Shown here: piece after piece, positions 1 to 8,270 of the stretch
Position numbering within the stretch: the first letter of the stretch is position 1
Layout of the letters: each line of letters begins with the position of its first letter
Source: Nitrospira sp.
GTDB taxonomy: Bacteria; Nitrospirota; Nitrospiria; Nitrospirales; Nitrospiraceae
Length of the DNA: 64,000 nucleotides
NCBI GenBank assembly: GCA_018242725.1
Contig: JAFEBI010000019.1
Location: 1-64,000, forward strand
Direction of reading: 5' to 3'
The notes under the pieces: generated by a model
The model's input: the letters and a program-made list of their open reading frames with translations, nothing else
What the model was told of the DNA's origin: nothing
Database searches by the model: none
Translations under genes and position numbers: made by a program

Positions 1-24
1 CCCTCGCTCACTTGATGCTGCCAT
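1..24 (-). CDS. 5' end of a leftward gene running off the left edge
   Basis: Only eight codons are inside the window, reading MAASSERG from an ATG at position 24. The start is supported by a strong Shine-Dalgarno sequence (AAGGAGG, complement of 32-39) about seven bases upstream. The product cannot be identified from so little sequence. The call rests on the ribosome binding site and open frame only. Confidence 0.45.
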
Positions 25-481
25 GATATGTCCCTCCTTCAGCAGAAATAAATTCTCACCTGAATGCTACTATGAGCCGCACCACTTTCTGCACATCTGT
101 AGTGCCTACGCCCTATAAAACCCTCTTCTACTAGTGCCAATTTTACACTCATGGAAGACCTCTTTTCAATACTGTTACCCACATCATAATGGTCAACTTT
201 CTTTCATAATATCGCTTTGTTATAGGATGAACCCACTTTCCATTAGTGACACAGTACGTCTCACGTCCTGCAAATGGTAAGATCCCTCCGCAGCCATCGA
301 TGCATCCTTGTTTTGCTACTCACATTTCAGTTGCTCGTCACCGAATCACAGGTCACGACTCAGCAATAGGGGTTAACGATCAGAAATTCTATGTGTCTTT
401 GCTCGATTCCAGTCCAGGGTAACCAGCTGCGATCCCCGTACAAACCGTCATCGTTGATCCTGCACAACGCCATGCCGTAAC
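25..481. other. intergenic region, no gene seen
   Basis: AT-richer stretch between the leftward partial gene and the rightward DUF1566-like gene. I see no convincing coding frame, RNA gene or repeat. It presumably contains the two divergent promoters, but no clear paired -35/-10 hexamers stand out. Confidence 0.5.
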
Positions 482-1090
482 ATGTGCTCCATGGCGTTGG
501 GACATCCTCTCTCTCCTCAACCAAATGCGGCGCTACCAAAGTCTGCGGCAAGATTTCTACTGGTGATCCTCGTTGTCGGACTTGGCATTGCTGGATTCCA
601 GTTCCTTACCGGGTCAACCAGCCAAAAGGACTCGCTTATTGCGGATATCATTAAGAACTGGCAGGAAGCACATCCATCAGCAGAACGCTTTCTGCTCTTG
701 TCGGATTTCCGCAATGAAGCGGTGTTGGACAAGGATACCAATCTCATATGGGAGCTCTCGCCGCAAACCACGACCGTCACTTGGAATGAAGCTCGTATCA
801 CCTGTGCTAAAAGATCCACCGGAGGGCAAAAGGGGTGGCGGCTGCCTGCACCAGCAGAAATGCGCAGCTTGGTGGGGCCCGCTGTGGACTCTCCGATCCC
901 CAATATCCCACCAGGGCATCCGTTCGTGAATATCCAGCCGACATCCTATTGGACGGTCGTTTCCGAAGCGAACCAGCCATCCTACGCCAAGTACGTGGAT
1001 GCCTTCCTCGGGAACGTGCTTAGCTTTCTTCAGATCTATACCTACCCTGTCTGGTGCGTTCGCGGTCCACTTGAAGCTCCTGCATCTTAA
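482..1090 (+). CDS. membrane-anchored DUF1566-like protein
   Basis: A 202-residue protein with one hydrophobic segment near residues 23-42 and a mostly soluble remainder, so probably anchored in the inner membrane with the C-terminal domain outside. The C-terminal part (about residues 75-195) carries the features of DUF1566/Lcl C-terminal domains: a DTNLIWE-like strand, a WNEARITC segment, GWRLP followed by EMRSLV, SYWTV, and a final WCVRG. DUF1566 proteins are of unknown function and are often secreted or surface-associated. No ribosome binding site separates the first ATG (482) from the in-frame ATG at 491, so the start is uncertain by three codons. It stands alone, upstream of pyrE. Confidence 0.65.
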   Translation: MCSMALGHPLSPQPNAALPKSAARFLLVILVVGLGIAGFQFLTGSTSQKDSLIADIIKNWQEAHPSAERFLLLSDFRNEAVLDKDTNLIWELSPQTTTVTWNEARITCAKRSTGGQKGWRLPAPAEMRSLVGPAVDSPIPNIPPGHPFVNIQPTSYWTVVSEANQPSYAKYVDAFLGNVLSFLQIYTYPVWCVRGPLEAPAS

Positions 1091-1254
1091 TCAGGAACGG
1101 ACGGGAAAAGTGATGACGCTCATCGCGACGACTGTGATCAACCACCCATAACCGTTCTCCCCCGTCCCATGGGCTGCAAAAAAATCTATATGCGATGGGC
1201 CAGTCAGGGTACAATGCCGCCGTTGATCACATCTTTTAATGGGGAGACCTTCTC

Positions 1255-1833
1255 GTGACTCTTCGAGAACAACTGGCCAAAGCATTCCACGACACCGGAT
1301 CCTTTAAGTGGGATCGCACGAATGGGTTCAAGTTGGCCTCAGGCGAAATCAGCCCGTTCTACGTCGATTGTCGCGCGCTCATGGCGCATCCGGAGGCTCG
1401 TCGGCTGGTTGCCCAACTGGCCTATGATGCCCTTATCGAAATCGATTTCGACTGTTTAGGTGGTCTTGAGATCGGAGCGATCCCCATCGCCGTAACCATT
1501 TCTGATTTCGCCTGTGCAGTCTCCCCGCCCAAACTTTGGCGGACGTTCGTCGTCCGCAAGCAAGCGAAAGATCATGGGTTAGGAAAGCTGATCGAGGGCA
1601 GCATTCACCCTGGCGACCGGGTATTAATCGTGGACGATGTCCTCACCAGTGGCGGATCGCTACTGAAAGCAGTAGGGGCTGCACGGGATGCCGGGCTTGA
1701 GGTGGATCATGCATTGGTGATTGTCGATCGCCAAGAGCAGGATGGGAAGGCGCGCATAGAGAAGGAAAGAATTCACTTGAAAAGTCTCTTAACCATTCAG
1801 GATTTGATGCACGTGACGAAGAAGCCCTCTTAA
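1255..1833 (+). CDS. pyrE: orotate phosphoribosyltransferase
   Basis: Catalyses transfer of the phosphoribosyl group from PRPP to orotate, giving OMP, the fifth step of de novo pyrimidine synthesis; cytosolic. The 192-residue length is typical. The PRPP-binding motif VLIVDDVLTSGGS is complete (about residues 122-134), and FVVRKQAKDHG supplies the catalytic-loop lysine region. The N-terminal half has the KLASGEISPFYVDCR substrate-binding segment expected of OPRTases. Translation starts at a GTG with a GGGGAG ribosome binding site about eight bases upstream; no closer ATG fits the family N-terminus. It ends 30 bases before the convergent lipoprotein gene. Confidence 0.93.
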   Translation: MTLREQLAKAFHDTGSFKWDRTNGFKLASGEISPFYVDCRALMAHPEARRLVAQLAYDALIEIDFDCLGGLEIGAIPIAVTISDFACAVSPPKLWRTFVVRKQAKDHGLGKLIEGSIHPGDRVLIVDDVLTSGGSLLKAVGAARDAGLEVDHALVIVDRQEQDGKARIEKERIHLKSLLTIQDLMHVTKKPS

Positions 1834-1862
1834 ACCCGGCCTACGACGCGATTGTCGCCCGT

Positions 1863-2183
1863 TCATTTACACTCAAACTGAATCCCCCAGCGACGCTCTT
1901 CGACCAATTCTTGGGCTCCATCAAGCGGGCTCACCACCCGGGTTCGTCCTTTTGCTTCCCCCTCACGCACAATCACGTACGACTTATCCTTGCATTTCTC
2001 GTTCATGAGGTCCAGCCCCTCCTTTCGGAACGACGAGAGCATGGGCCCCTGCCCTTCCTTGAACGGATAGATGACGACCCCGCCCATGTCATGTTCCTGC
2101 ACAATCTTTGCTCCATCGGCACACCCTCCCAGTAGGAGAGCACCCGTCGTGGCAACGGTGAACAACCAGGAGTTGATCATCAT
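1863..2183 (-). CDS. small lipoprotein of unknown function
   Basis: About 106 residues starting with MMINSWLF, followed by a hydrophobic signal segment and a lipobox (LLGGC), so a lipid-anchored envelope protein. The mature part is polar with a few cysteines (KCKD, FECK) and no domain I recognise. The start at 2183 overlaps the stop of the glycosidase gene in an ATGA junction, showing translational coupling; the frame stays open further upstream, but that extension lacks a signal peptide and lies inside the upstream gene. It is the last gene of the leftward two-component cluster. Function is unknown. Confidence 0.7.
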   Translation of the reverse strand: MMINSWLFTVATTGALLLGGCADGAKIVQEHDMGGVVIYPFKEGQGPMLSSFRKEGLDLMNEKCKDKSYVIVREGEAKGRTRVVSPLDGAQELVEERRWGIQFECK

Positions 2184-3031
2184 CTGGGACTCACCCCAAT
2201 TACGGTCGGCAGCGGGATATGAAAATTCGTGCTGCCGCTGAACAAACTCTTCCATGAATCTCCTTCCTGACTATGCAAATCCTTCTCCCACAGTGATTCC
2301 ACGATACGTAGATCAGAAGAGGACCCTCCATCCATCGCCATGGCCCGACGCACAGTCGGAAGCGCCTCCTTGACGCAGCGGCCAATGTCGTAGAGCGGAA
2401 CCACACCCAGACTCTTCAAGATCAAAATATGTCCCTTTTCGGTCTCAGCAACAATCGTTTGGTAGGCATGCTTTCCTGAATCACGGACACGGATCTTACC
2501 AGATTGGTCGAGCAACATGAGGGCCTGTGCCGCTTCTGCATAGACAGGCGTATTTTCATCGAACCGGTCTGAGGACAAGTCGAATACCCTCGCTTTCTTC
2601 AGGCCAGGAACAACCGGTTCTGCCACGAACAACCCTTGCCATACATTGTGGCGGCGACTTCCGACCGAACGACCGCCTTGATAGAGAAGACCAAGGTAGG
2701 TGAAATTTTCACGAAATAACCCTGCATTAAACACGAGATGATGGCCTGTTCGCTGTTGCCACTCCCCGATCTTTGGCGGCTGCGCAAATCCTTCCTGAGC
2801 ATAATGATGAACGGAGAACCTCGTGCGCTCCGGGTCCAGGTCTACGACCAGCATGGTCGGCAATGTAGGGCAGGACTGAACAGGTTTCCAGACGGAAACC
2901 ATGAGACCATCGGACAGCCGCTCCCAGGGAATATGTTGGCCGAGACACAACCCGGGCAGCAGCATGACAGCCGAAACAGCGAATCCGACACATTGCACGA
3001 TACTAGATCGCCCCTGACACTTGCTGTTCAT
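2180..3031 (-). CDS. phosphodiester glycosidase (NAGPA)-like exported protein
   Basis: A 283-residue protein with a signal peptide (hydrophobic residues about 12-31). The C-terminal half contains MAMDGGSSSDLRI, the hallmark of the NAGPA/phosphodiester glycosidase domain (formerly DUF2233), and the N-terminal half has the VVDLDPERTRFSVH strand and a FNAGLF motif typical of this fold. Family members remove N-acetylglucosamine or other sugars linked through phosphodiesters, and many bacterial ones act on envelope polysaccharides; the actual substrate here is unknown. It lies 45 bases downstream of the hybrid kinase and overlaps the lipoprotein gene by four bases, so it is probably co-transcribed with the sensory genes. 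Confidence 0.75.
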   Translation of the reverse strand: MNSKCQGRSSIVQCVGFAVSAVMLLPGLCLGQHIPWERLSDGLMVSVWKPVQSCPTLPTMLVVDLDPERTRFSVHHYAQEGFAQPPKIGEWQQRTGHHLVFNAGLFRENFTYLGLLYQGGRSVGSRRHNVWQGLFVAEPVVPGLKKARVFDLSSDRFDENTPVYAEAAQALMLLDQSGKIRVRDSGKHAYQTIVAETEKGHILILKSLGVVPLYDIGRCVKEALPTVRRAMAMDGGSSSDLRIVESLWEKDLHSQEGDSWKSLFSGSTNFHIPLPTVIGVSPR

Positions 3032-3075
3032 GTGCCAACCACATCATCGACCGGGACCAGAAGCGGGTGCACCAT

Positions 3076-4749
3076 CTATGCATCATGTTGGACTGAACGT
3101 TTGAGGTTCCTCGGCGCCGAACCTTGGCGTATCTGACCCTTCGATGTTTGATCGAGAAGATGCCGAACCGTCTCAGCCAAAGCCTCGGTTGTGAACGGTT
3201 TCTGTAGATAGGCCATCGCCGTATCGCCGGCCCCGACTCCGACGTCGTCCTCATACCCTGAGATAAAAAGAACGCTCAATTCCGGTTTGATGACACGAAG
3301 ATGGCGAGCAAGCTCCGTCCCGCTCATGCCTGGCATCACAATATCGGTCAGCAGTAGTTGAAGCTTCTTCATATACGGCGTGGCGACCAGACACGCTTCG
3401 ATCCCATTTCTTGCTTCAACGATTCGATAGCCCAGTTTGCGCAGTTCATCCCGAATCAGAAATCGTACGGCCTCATCATCCTCAACCAAGAGAACCGTTT
3501 CATGCCCTCTCCGCGGAGTCTCCACTGAAGGCTCCCCGATTGCTGCGCCGATCTCCGCCATGCTGCGTGGAAAGTACACGTCAACGCGTGTCCCTTCGCC
3601 GATCGTCGTGGCCACGTCCAATCCACCGCCACCCTGAGTCACGATGTCAAAGACGGTTGAGAGTCCCAGTCCTGTTCCCTTCTCCTCACCCTTCGTCGTA
3701 AAGAACGGCTGGAACATCTGTGCTTGTACCTCGGGAGACATCCCACAACCCGTATCGGACACAGACAGCTTTACATACTCACCGGGCGGCAAGTCCACTA
3801 CGTGATCTCGTGGGGATTGGTCAAGGTGTATCGGCTGCAATTCGAGCGTCAGCCTACCTCCATTTGGCATGGCATCCCTCGCGTTCACGACAAGATTCAT
3901 CACGATCTGCTCGACTAACGCGGGATCCAGCTTGATACGAAGATCATCCTGTCTTAATCTCAGCGTGAATCGGATATCCTCACCGATCACTCGACGAAGC
4001 ATGGATTCAAAATCATCAAGGAGGGTATTGAGACTCATGACCCTTGCCTCTGACGGTCGTTTTCGACTGAACATGAGCAATTGGCGAATGAGCACCCTCG
4101 CCCGCTCGCCGGCATCGTGCATTTCTTGGATTTGCGTTCTCAATGGATGAGCCGCATCGATTTCGTTGAGCACCACCTGGCTATGCCCCAGAATCACGGT
4201 CAGCAAATTGTTAAAATCATGAGCCAGTCCTCCAGTGAGACGACCGACGGCTTCCAGCTTTTGGATGTGGCGCAATTGTAATTGATGCTCGCGGAGGGCT
4301 TCTTCCGCTTCTCTTCGTGCTTCTCGCTCTTGCTGCTCCTTCAAGATCCGCCGCACCGCAGGGATCAAACGTCCCAATGCATCTTTGGGAATGACATCCG
4401 TCACCCCACGATTCAACAGTTCAGTGATCAGCGATTCATCGACGGATGCAGACACAAAGATGAACGGGACGTGAGAAGCCTCTTTCTGTGCCACGGTGAA
4501 AGCGGCGTCCCCGCCACATCCAGGCGTGTGGAATTCCGCCAGGATGAGATCCGTCCGACCCTCGGTAATACCTGCAATAAATGACTGTTGAGTCTCCACA
4601 CGGTTGATGGCACAAGCAATCCCACCATTCGCCAATATCGCACCGAGCCGTGCACCGTCCTCACCGCTGGGTTCAAGATGGACTATTCGCAGCGGAGTCT
4701 TCATGGAAAAGTTACTGACGGGACCAGGCTCTTTCCGGAGGTGGTTCAT
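3076..4749 (-). CDS. receiver-histidine kinase-receiver hybrid sensor
   Basis: A 557-residue cytosolic protein with three modules: an N-terminal receiver-like domain (about 18-135), a HisKA/HATPase_c kinase core (H177 in AHDFNN; ATPase motifs around NLVVNARDAMPNGG, DTGCGMS and GTGLGLSTVF), and a canonical C-terminal receiver (VLLVEDDE, TDIVMPGMSG, LQKPF). The first receiver has Glu72 where the phosphorylated Asp should be (LILAEFHTPG) and lacks the usual acidic pair, so it probably cannot accept phosphate. The chosen start is preceded by a G-rich ribosome binding site; an in-frame ATG at 4704 has none. The gene overlaps the upstream receiver gene by 38 bases, indicating one operon. Confidence 0.85.
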   Translation of the reverse strand: MNHLRKEPGPVSNFSMKTPLRIVHLEPSGEDGARLGAILANGGIACAINRVETQQSFIAGITEGRTDLILAEFHTPGCGGDAAFTVAQKEASHVPFIFVSASVDESLITELLNRGVTDVIPKDALGRLIPAVRRILKEQQEREARREAEEALREHQLQLRHIQKLEAVGRLTGGLAHDFNNLLTVILGHSQVVLNEIDAAHPLRTQIQEMHDAGERARVLIRQLLMFSRKRPSEARVMSLNTLLDDFESMLRRVIGEDIRFTLRLRQDDLRIKLDPALVEQIVMNLVVNARDAMPNGGRLTLELQPIHLDQSPRDHVVDLPPGEYVKLSVSDTGCGMSPEVQAQMFQPFFTTKGEEKGTGLGLSTVFDIVTQGGGGLDVATTIGEGTRVDVYFPRSMAEIGAAIGEPSVETPRRGHETVLLVEDDEAVRFLIRDELRKLGYRIVEARNGIEACLVATPYMKKLQLLLTDIVMPGMSGTELARHLRVIKPELSVLFISGYEDDVGVGAGDTAMAYLQKPFTTEALAETVRHLLDQTSKGQIRQGSAPRNLKRSVQHDA

Positions 4750-5167
4750 TGATCACCCCCCAAAATACCCCTAACTCCTTGACCGCCGATAAGAACTGCT
4801 GAAACTCCACCGGTTTCACGACATACGCGTTGGCGCCAAGCGTATAACTCTCGGCGAGATCTCTCTCCTCTCGAGATGACGTCAACATCACGACAGGGAT
4901 GGCTCGTAAATTGGTATCTGCCTTGATGGTGCGCAAAACCTCCAGCCCATTGACCTTCGGCATCTTAAGATCAAGAAACACCACTGCGGGATTCCCTTTC
5001 AACCGCGTCTTGAAGTGTCCCCGACAGTACAAATAGTCCAACACTTCGGCGCCGTCATGACACAGAACAACTTTATCGGAGATATGCTCTTCCTCCATGG
5101 CAGCCAGCGCAAGTTCCGCATCACGGGGATTATCTTCAGCGAGCACAATGGGCTTAGCGAGTGTCAT
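4712..5167 (-). CDS. Rcp1-type single-domain response regulator
   Basis: A 151-residue receiver without an output domain. Acidic pocket (VLAEDNPRD), phosphoacceptor Asp in VFLDLKMPKVNGLE, Thr/Ser in VMLTSS and Lys in VVKPVEF are all present, so it should be phosphorylatable. The EDNPRDAELALAAMEE start and GHFKTRLKGNPAVVFLDL layout are typical of the Rcp1-like regulators found next to phytochrome-style kinases. The start overlaps the stop of the CHASE3 kinase by four bases and its end overlaps the hybrid kinase, so it most likely carries phosphate from the first kinase, possibly to the hybrid protein. Confidence 0.88.
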   Translation of the reverse strand: MTLAKPIVLAEDNPRDAELALAAMEEEHISDKVVLCHDGAEVLDYLYCRGHFKTRLKGNPAVVFLDLKMPKVNGLEVLRTIKADTNLRAIPVVMLTSSREERDLAESYTLGANAYVVKPVEFQQFLSAVKELGVFWGVINEPPPERAWSRQ

Positions 5168-6660
5168 CCGTGGATCCCACTTTGGGGCAGCGCAACATAG
5201 AAGGTTGCTCCCTTATCCGGGACGCCATCGGCCCATGTCCGGCCTCCATGACGATGAACGATCCGACGAACATTGGCAAGTCCGATCCCTGTTCCCTCAA
5301 ACTCGTCAGCCCGGTGCAGTCTCTGAAATACTCCAAACAACTTTGGAGCGTACTGCATATCGAACCCCACGCCGTTGTCACGCACATACATCACGATCTC
5401 GTCGGAACCGGGAGGTTCGACTCCAATCTCAATGGAGGCCATGGGCTTGGTGCTCGTAAACTTCAGCGCATTGGTGAGTAAATTCATGAAGACCTGTCGA
5501 AGCATGGACGGATCGCCTTTCACCTCAGGCAGTGACGCGATTGTCCATGATATCTGACGTCCGCGCAAGTCAAGGCGCAGATCGGACAGAAGACCCTTGA
5601 TCAGCTGATCCATGTTCACGGTCGTCTGCAGCATGTCCTGACGGCCCATACGAGAGAACACCAGTAGATCATCGATCAGCTGTCCCATCTGCTTCGCAGC
5701 ATCTGAAATCGTCTGTAAATACCTGGCGGCTTTCTCATTCAGGGAATGGTCGGCTGTCTTGCGCAAGAGGGCGGCATAGCCGTCGATGTGTCGCAATGGC
5801 GCGCGAAGATCATGAGACACCGAATAACTAAATGCTTCCAGTTCTTTATTGGCAGCCTCAAGCAGTTCTCCTCGGCGTTGCAGCTCATCGGCCGCACGGC
5901 GGCGCTCGGTGATATCGTGGCGAATCAGGTAGTACACCGATGTGAGCAGCACCAGCTGTAAACCAGCGCCGATGGCTAACAGCATGATCGTATCGCGTGT
6001 ACTGGCAGCGGATGCGATGACCCGTCGATTCACCGCGTGTCGTTCATATACATCCATCTCTCTAATAATCCGATGGATCCCGTCGAGTTCGCGTCTCCCA
6101 GCGCCCTCCAATGCTATTTTCCTGACCGATTGAACACCGCGTTCCTGAACTTGAGTGATTGCCTCTGATTCGACGCTCACCTGACGCTCCATCAGCCGGT
6201 TAAGCTCGCCGGCACGCTGCTGTTGCTCAAACGAATCCTTGGTCAATTCATGGAGATAGATCGTGAAAGCGGGTTTATGAGCAATCAGACGCTTATAGGC
6301 CTCAAGATAGGCCTGCTCACCCGTCACAAGATACCGCCGATGCGTACCTTCAGCTTCATCCATCGCAGCGTCAATGCTGCCGAGCAGTTGGATCAACTCA
6401 TGACTCCGACCATCGAGCCCACTGCTCTTCAGCAGACCGTTGGTATTGTGATACGAGATCGCACTAATGACGAGAATTCCGACAAATACGAGGCTAAACC
6501 CTGTCAGAACGCGTTGCTCGATCGTCAGCGCATGAAACCACTGGATGATACGCTGAGAGGACGCGGGTATCTCTGAAGTCGAATCGCTGGGACGTTTGCG
6601 CACATCATCATGCAGAGAGGGAGCTTGGGCCTGATGGTTGGTGGCTGATTCCATGGACAT
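5164..6660 (-). CDS. CHASE3-domain membrane histidine kinase
   Basis: A 498-residue inner-membrane sensor. Two transmembrane segments (about residues 53-72 and 222-244) flank a periplasmic helical CHASE3-type domain with the typical EGTHRRYLVTGEQAYLEAY stretch. After a short linker comes HisKA (SYSVSHDLRAPLRHIDGY) and HATPase_c (NLLTNALKF, DNGVGFD, GTGIGLANVRRIV). The signal sensed is unknown. It heads a packed leftward operon with a lone receiver and a hybrid kinase. A candidate extended -10 promoter lies about 80 bases upstream. Two in-frame ATGs (6660 and 6654) are possible starts; neither has a strong ribosome binding site. Confidence 0.88.
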   Translation of the reverse strand: MSMESATNHQAQAPSLHDDVRKRPSDSTSEIPASSQRIIQWFHALTIEQRVLTGFSLVFVGILVISAISYHNTNGLLKSSGLDGRSHELIQLLGSIDAAMDEAEGTHRRYLVTGEQAYLEAYKRLIAHKPAFTIYLHELTKDSFEQQQRAGELNRLMERQVSVESEAITQVQERGVQSVRKIALEGAGRRELDGIHRIIREMDVYERHAVNRRVIASAASTRDTIMLLAIGAGLQLVLLTSVYYLIRHDITERRRAADELQRRGELLEAANKELEAFSYSVSHDLRAPLRHIDGYAALLRKTADHSLNEKAARYLQTISDAAKQMGQLIDDLLVFSRMGRQDMLQTTVNMDQLIKGLLSDLRLDLRGRQISWTIASLPEVKGDPSMLRQVFMNLLTNALKFTSTKPMASIEIGVEPPGSDEIVMYVRDNGVGFDMQYAPKLFGVFQRLHRADEFEGTGIGLANVRRIVHRHGGRTWADGVPDKGATFYVALPQSGIHG

Positions 6661-6737
6661 GGACGACCTGCACCAGACACACCGATCACGCTAGGATCAT
6701 CCGACTGAGAGACGAGAAGATTCGTTTCTCAAACTAA

Positions 6738-6746
6738 ATTGTAGCA
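6738..6746 (-). promoter_or_regulatory. candidate extended -10 promoter of the CHASE3 kinase operon
   Basis: On the minus strand TGC precedes TACAAT, matching an extended -10 element, in the short gap between the end of nuoN and the kinase start. No good -35 is present, as is common for extended -10 promoters. This is a pattern match only. Confidence 0.3.
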
Positions 6747-6773
6747 GAAATGTATAGATGGGAAAGCAGAAAC

Positions 6774-8270
6774 CTAACCGCCGATCAACAAACTCGGAGG
6801 CGTGACTGCCGCAGCAGGAGTCACAAAATTCGCAAACATCAGTGTCGCCGCAACGACCCAATCCGTAAACGGTTGGGGATAGATCCCTATCGCCAGAGTC
6901 CCGGCGAGACCGACATAAATCACCGCCTTCATGGGCCCTGAAATCGAAATGGGAGACGGATCAATGGGCTCATTGATGTACATTTGCTTCACCACGATGA
7001 GGTAATAGTACATTGAAATGACGATATTGATCAGCCCAACGGTGATTAACGTATAGAGTCCTTCTTTGATCGCCGCAATAAAGATGTAGAGTTTCCCGAC
7101 AAACCCGGCAAGCGGTGGAACCCCGGCAAGGGAGAGGAGGAACAATAACATCGAAAAGGCGAGGAATGGTGAACGGCGCCCTAGCCCACGGTAGTCTTCT
7201 ATCTCGTCCCTTCCAATGGCTTGACTCACGGCAATGACCACGGCAAAAGCCCCGATGTTTGCGAAGAGATACGCCAGGAGATAGAAGAGAATCGCATCAT
7301 TTCCCATCTTGGTTCCGGCGGCAAGACCGATCAGGACATTTCCGATCTGTGCGATACCGGAATAGGCTAGGAGCCGTTTGATGTTTCGTTGCGCAATAGC
7401 CACGATATTGCCGTAGGTCATAGACACAATGGACACGGCAACGAGCAAGTAGATCCAGGTCGGCTTGAACGTCCCTAATGCCACGATGAAAATCCGGAGC
7501 AAGATGGCCAGGGCCGCACCCTTCGGAGCAATGGACAAAAACGCCGTGACCGGCGTCGGAGCACCATGGTAGGTATCCGGAATCCAGGAATGGAAAGGGA
7601 CCGCGCCGATCTTAAAACCCAGTGCCGCAAAGATGAGCAGAAACCCGATGATCAAACCAGGTGTCGCAGGAGCGGACGTCATATCTGAGAACACGAGTTT
7701 CCCGGTTTCCCCGTATACCAAGCTAATGCCATAGGCAAAGAGACCCGCCGCAAACACGCCAAGGATAAAAAACTTCAGGCCGGCCTCATTCGAGGCCAAG
7801 TCATCCCGTAGATATGAGACCAAGATATAAAATCCGAGTGTTGAGAATTCCAAACTGACGAACACCGACAACAGATCGTTGGCGGAGGCCATGAACATCA
7901 TCCCGAGCGCCGACATGACGACCAGCGCATAATATTCACCCCGGAACAGCGTAAACCGGTCGACGTACTCGATCGACGCCAGAATGACGAGGATCGTTGA
8001 CCCTAGGATGAATATCTTGAAAAAAATCGCCATTCGGTCGAGCACAAACATGTTCCCGAACAACGTCCCGGACACTTGATTCATGTCAAACCATGCCAAA
8101 CAACCAAGAGTCGCCAGCAACCCACCGACGCTGAGATAGGCCAATCTTTCTTTGGGCAGTCGGGGTGAGACAAAGTCAATCGTGATGACCACACAGAGCC
8201 AACACGTCAGGAAAATCTCCGGCAACAAGAGAAGCAAATCGGAGAGGGACAGGTTCAGCGAAAAGCTCAT
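6774..8270 (-). CDS. nuoN: NADH-quinone oxidoreductase subunit N
   Basis: A 498-residue antiporter-like membrane subunit of complex I, about fourteen transmembrane helices, one of the proton-pumping modules of the membrane arm. Recognisable by VSLEFSTLGFYILVSY (the conserved acidic residue of helix 5), the PFHSWIPDTYHGAPTPVTAFL loop, and the NIKRLLAYSGIAQIGN segment. Length matches the family. The start overlaps the stop of the second nuoM by four bases. It is the last gene of the cluster, as in most nuo operons. Confidence 0.93.
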   Translation of the reverse strand: MSFSLNLSLSDLLLLLPEIFLTCWLCVVITIDFVSPRLPKERLAYLSVGGLLATLGCLAWFDMNQVSGTLFGNMFVLDRMAIFFKIFILGSTILVILASIEYVDRFTLFRGEYYALVVMSALGMMFMASANDLLSVFVSLEFSTLGFYILVSYLRDDLASNEAGLKFFILGVFAAGLFAYGISLVYGETGKLVFSDMTSAPATPGLIIGFLLIFAALGFKIGAVPFHSWIPDTYHGAPTPVTAFLSIAPKGAALAILLRIFIVALGTFKPTWIYLLVAVSIVSMTYGNIVAIAQRNIKRLLAYSGIAQIGNVLIGLAAGTKMGNDAILFYLLAYLFANIGAFAVVIAVSQAIGRDEIEDYRGLGRRSPFLAFSMLLFLLSLAGVPPLAGFVGKLYIFIAAIKEGLYTLITVGLINIVISMYYYLIVVKQMYINEPIDPSPISISGPMKAVIYVGLAGTLAIGIYPQPFTDWVVAATLMFANFVTPAAAVTPPSLLIGG

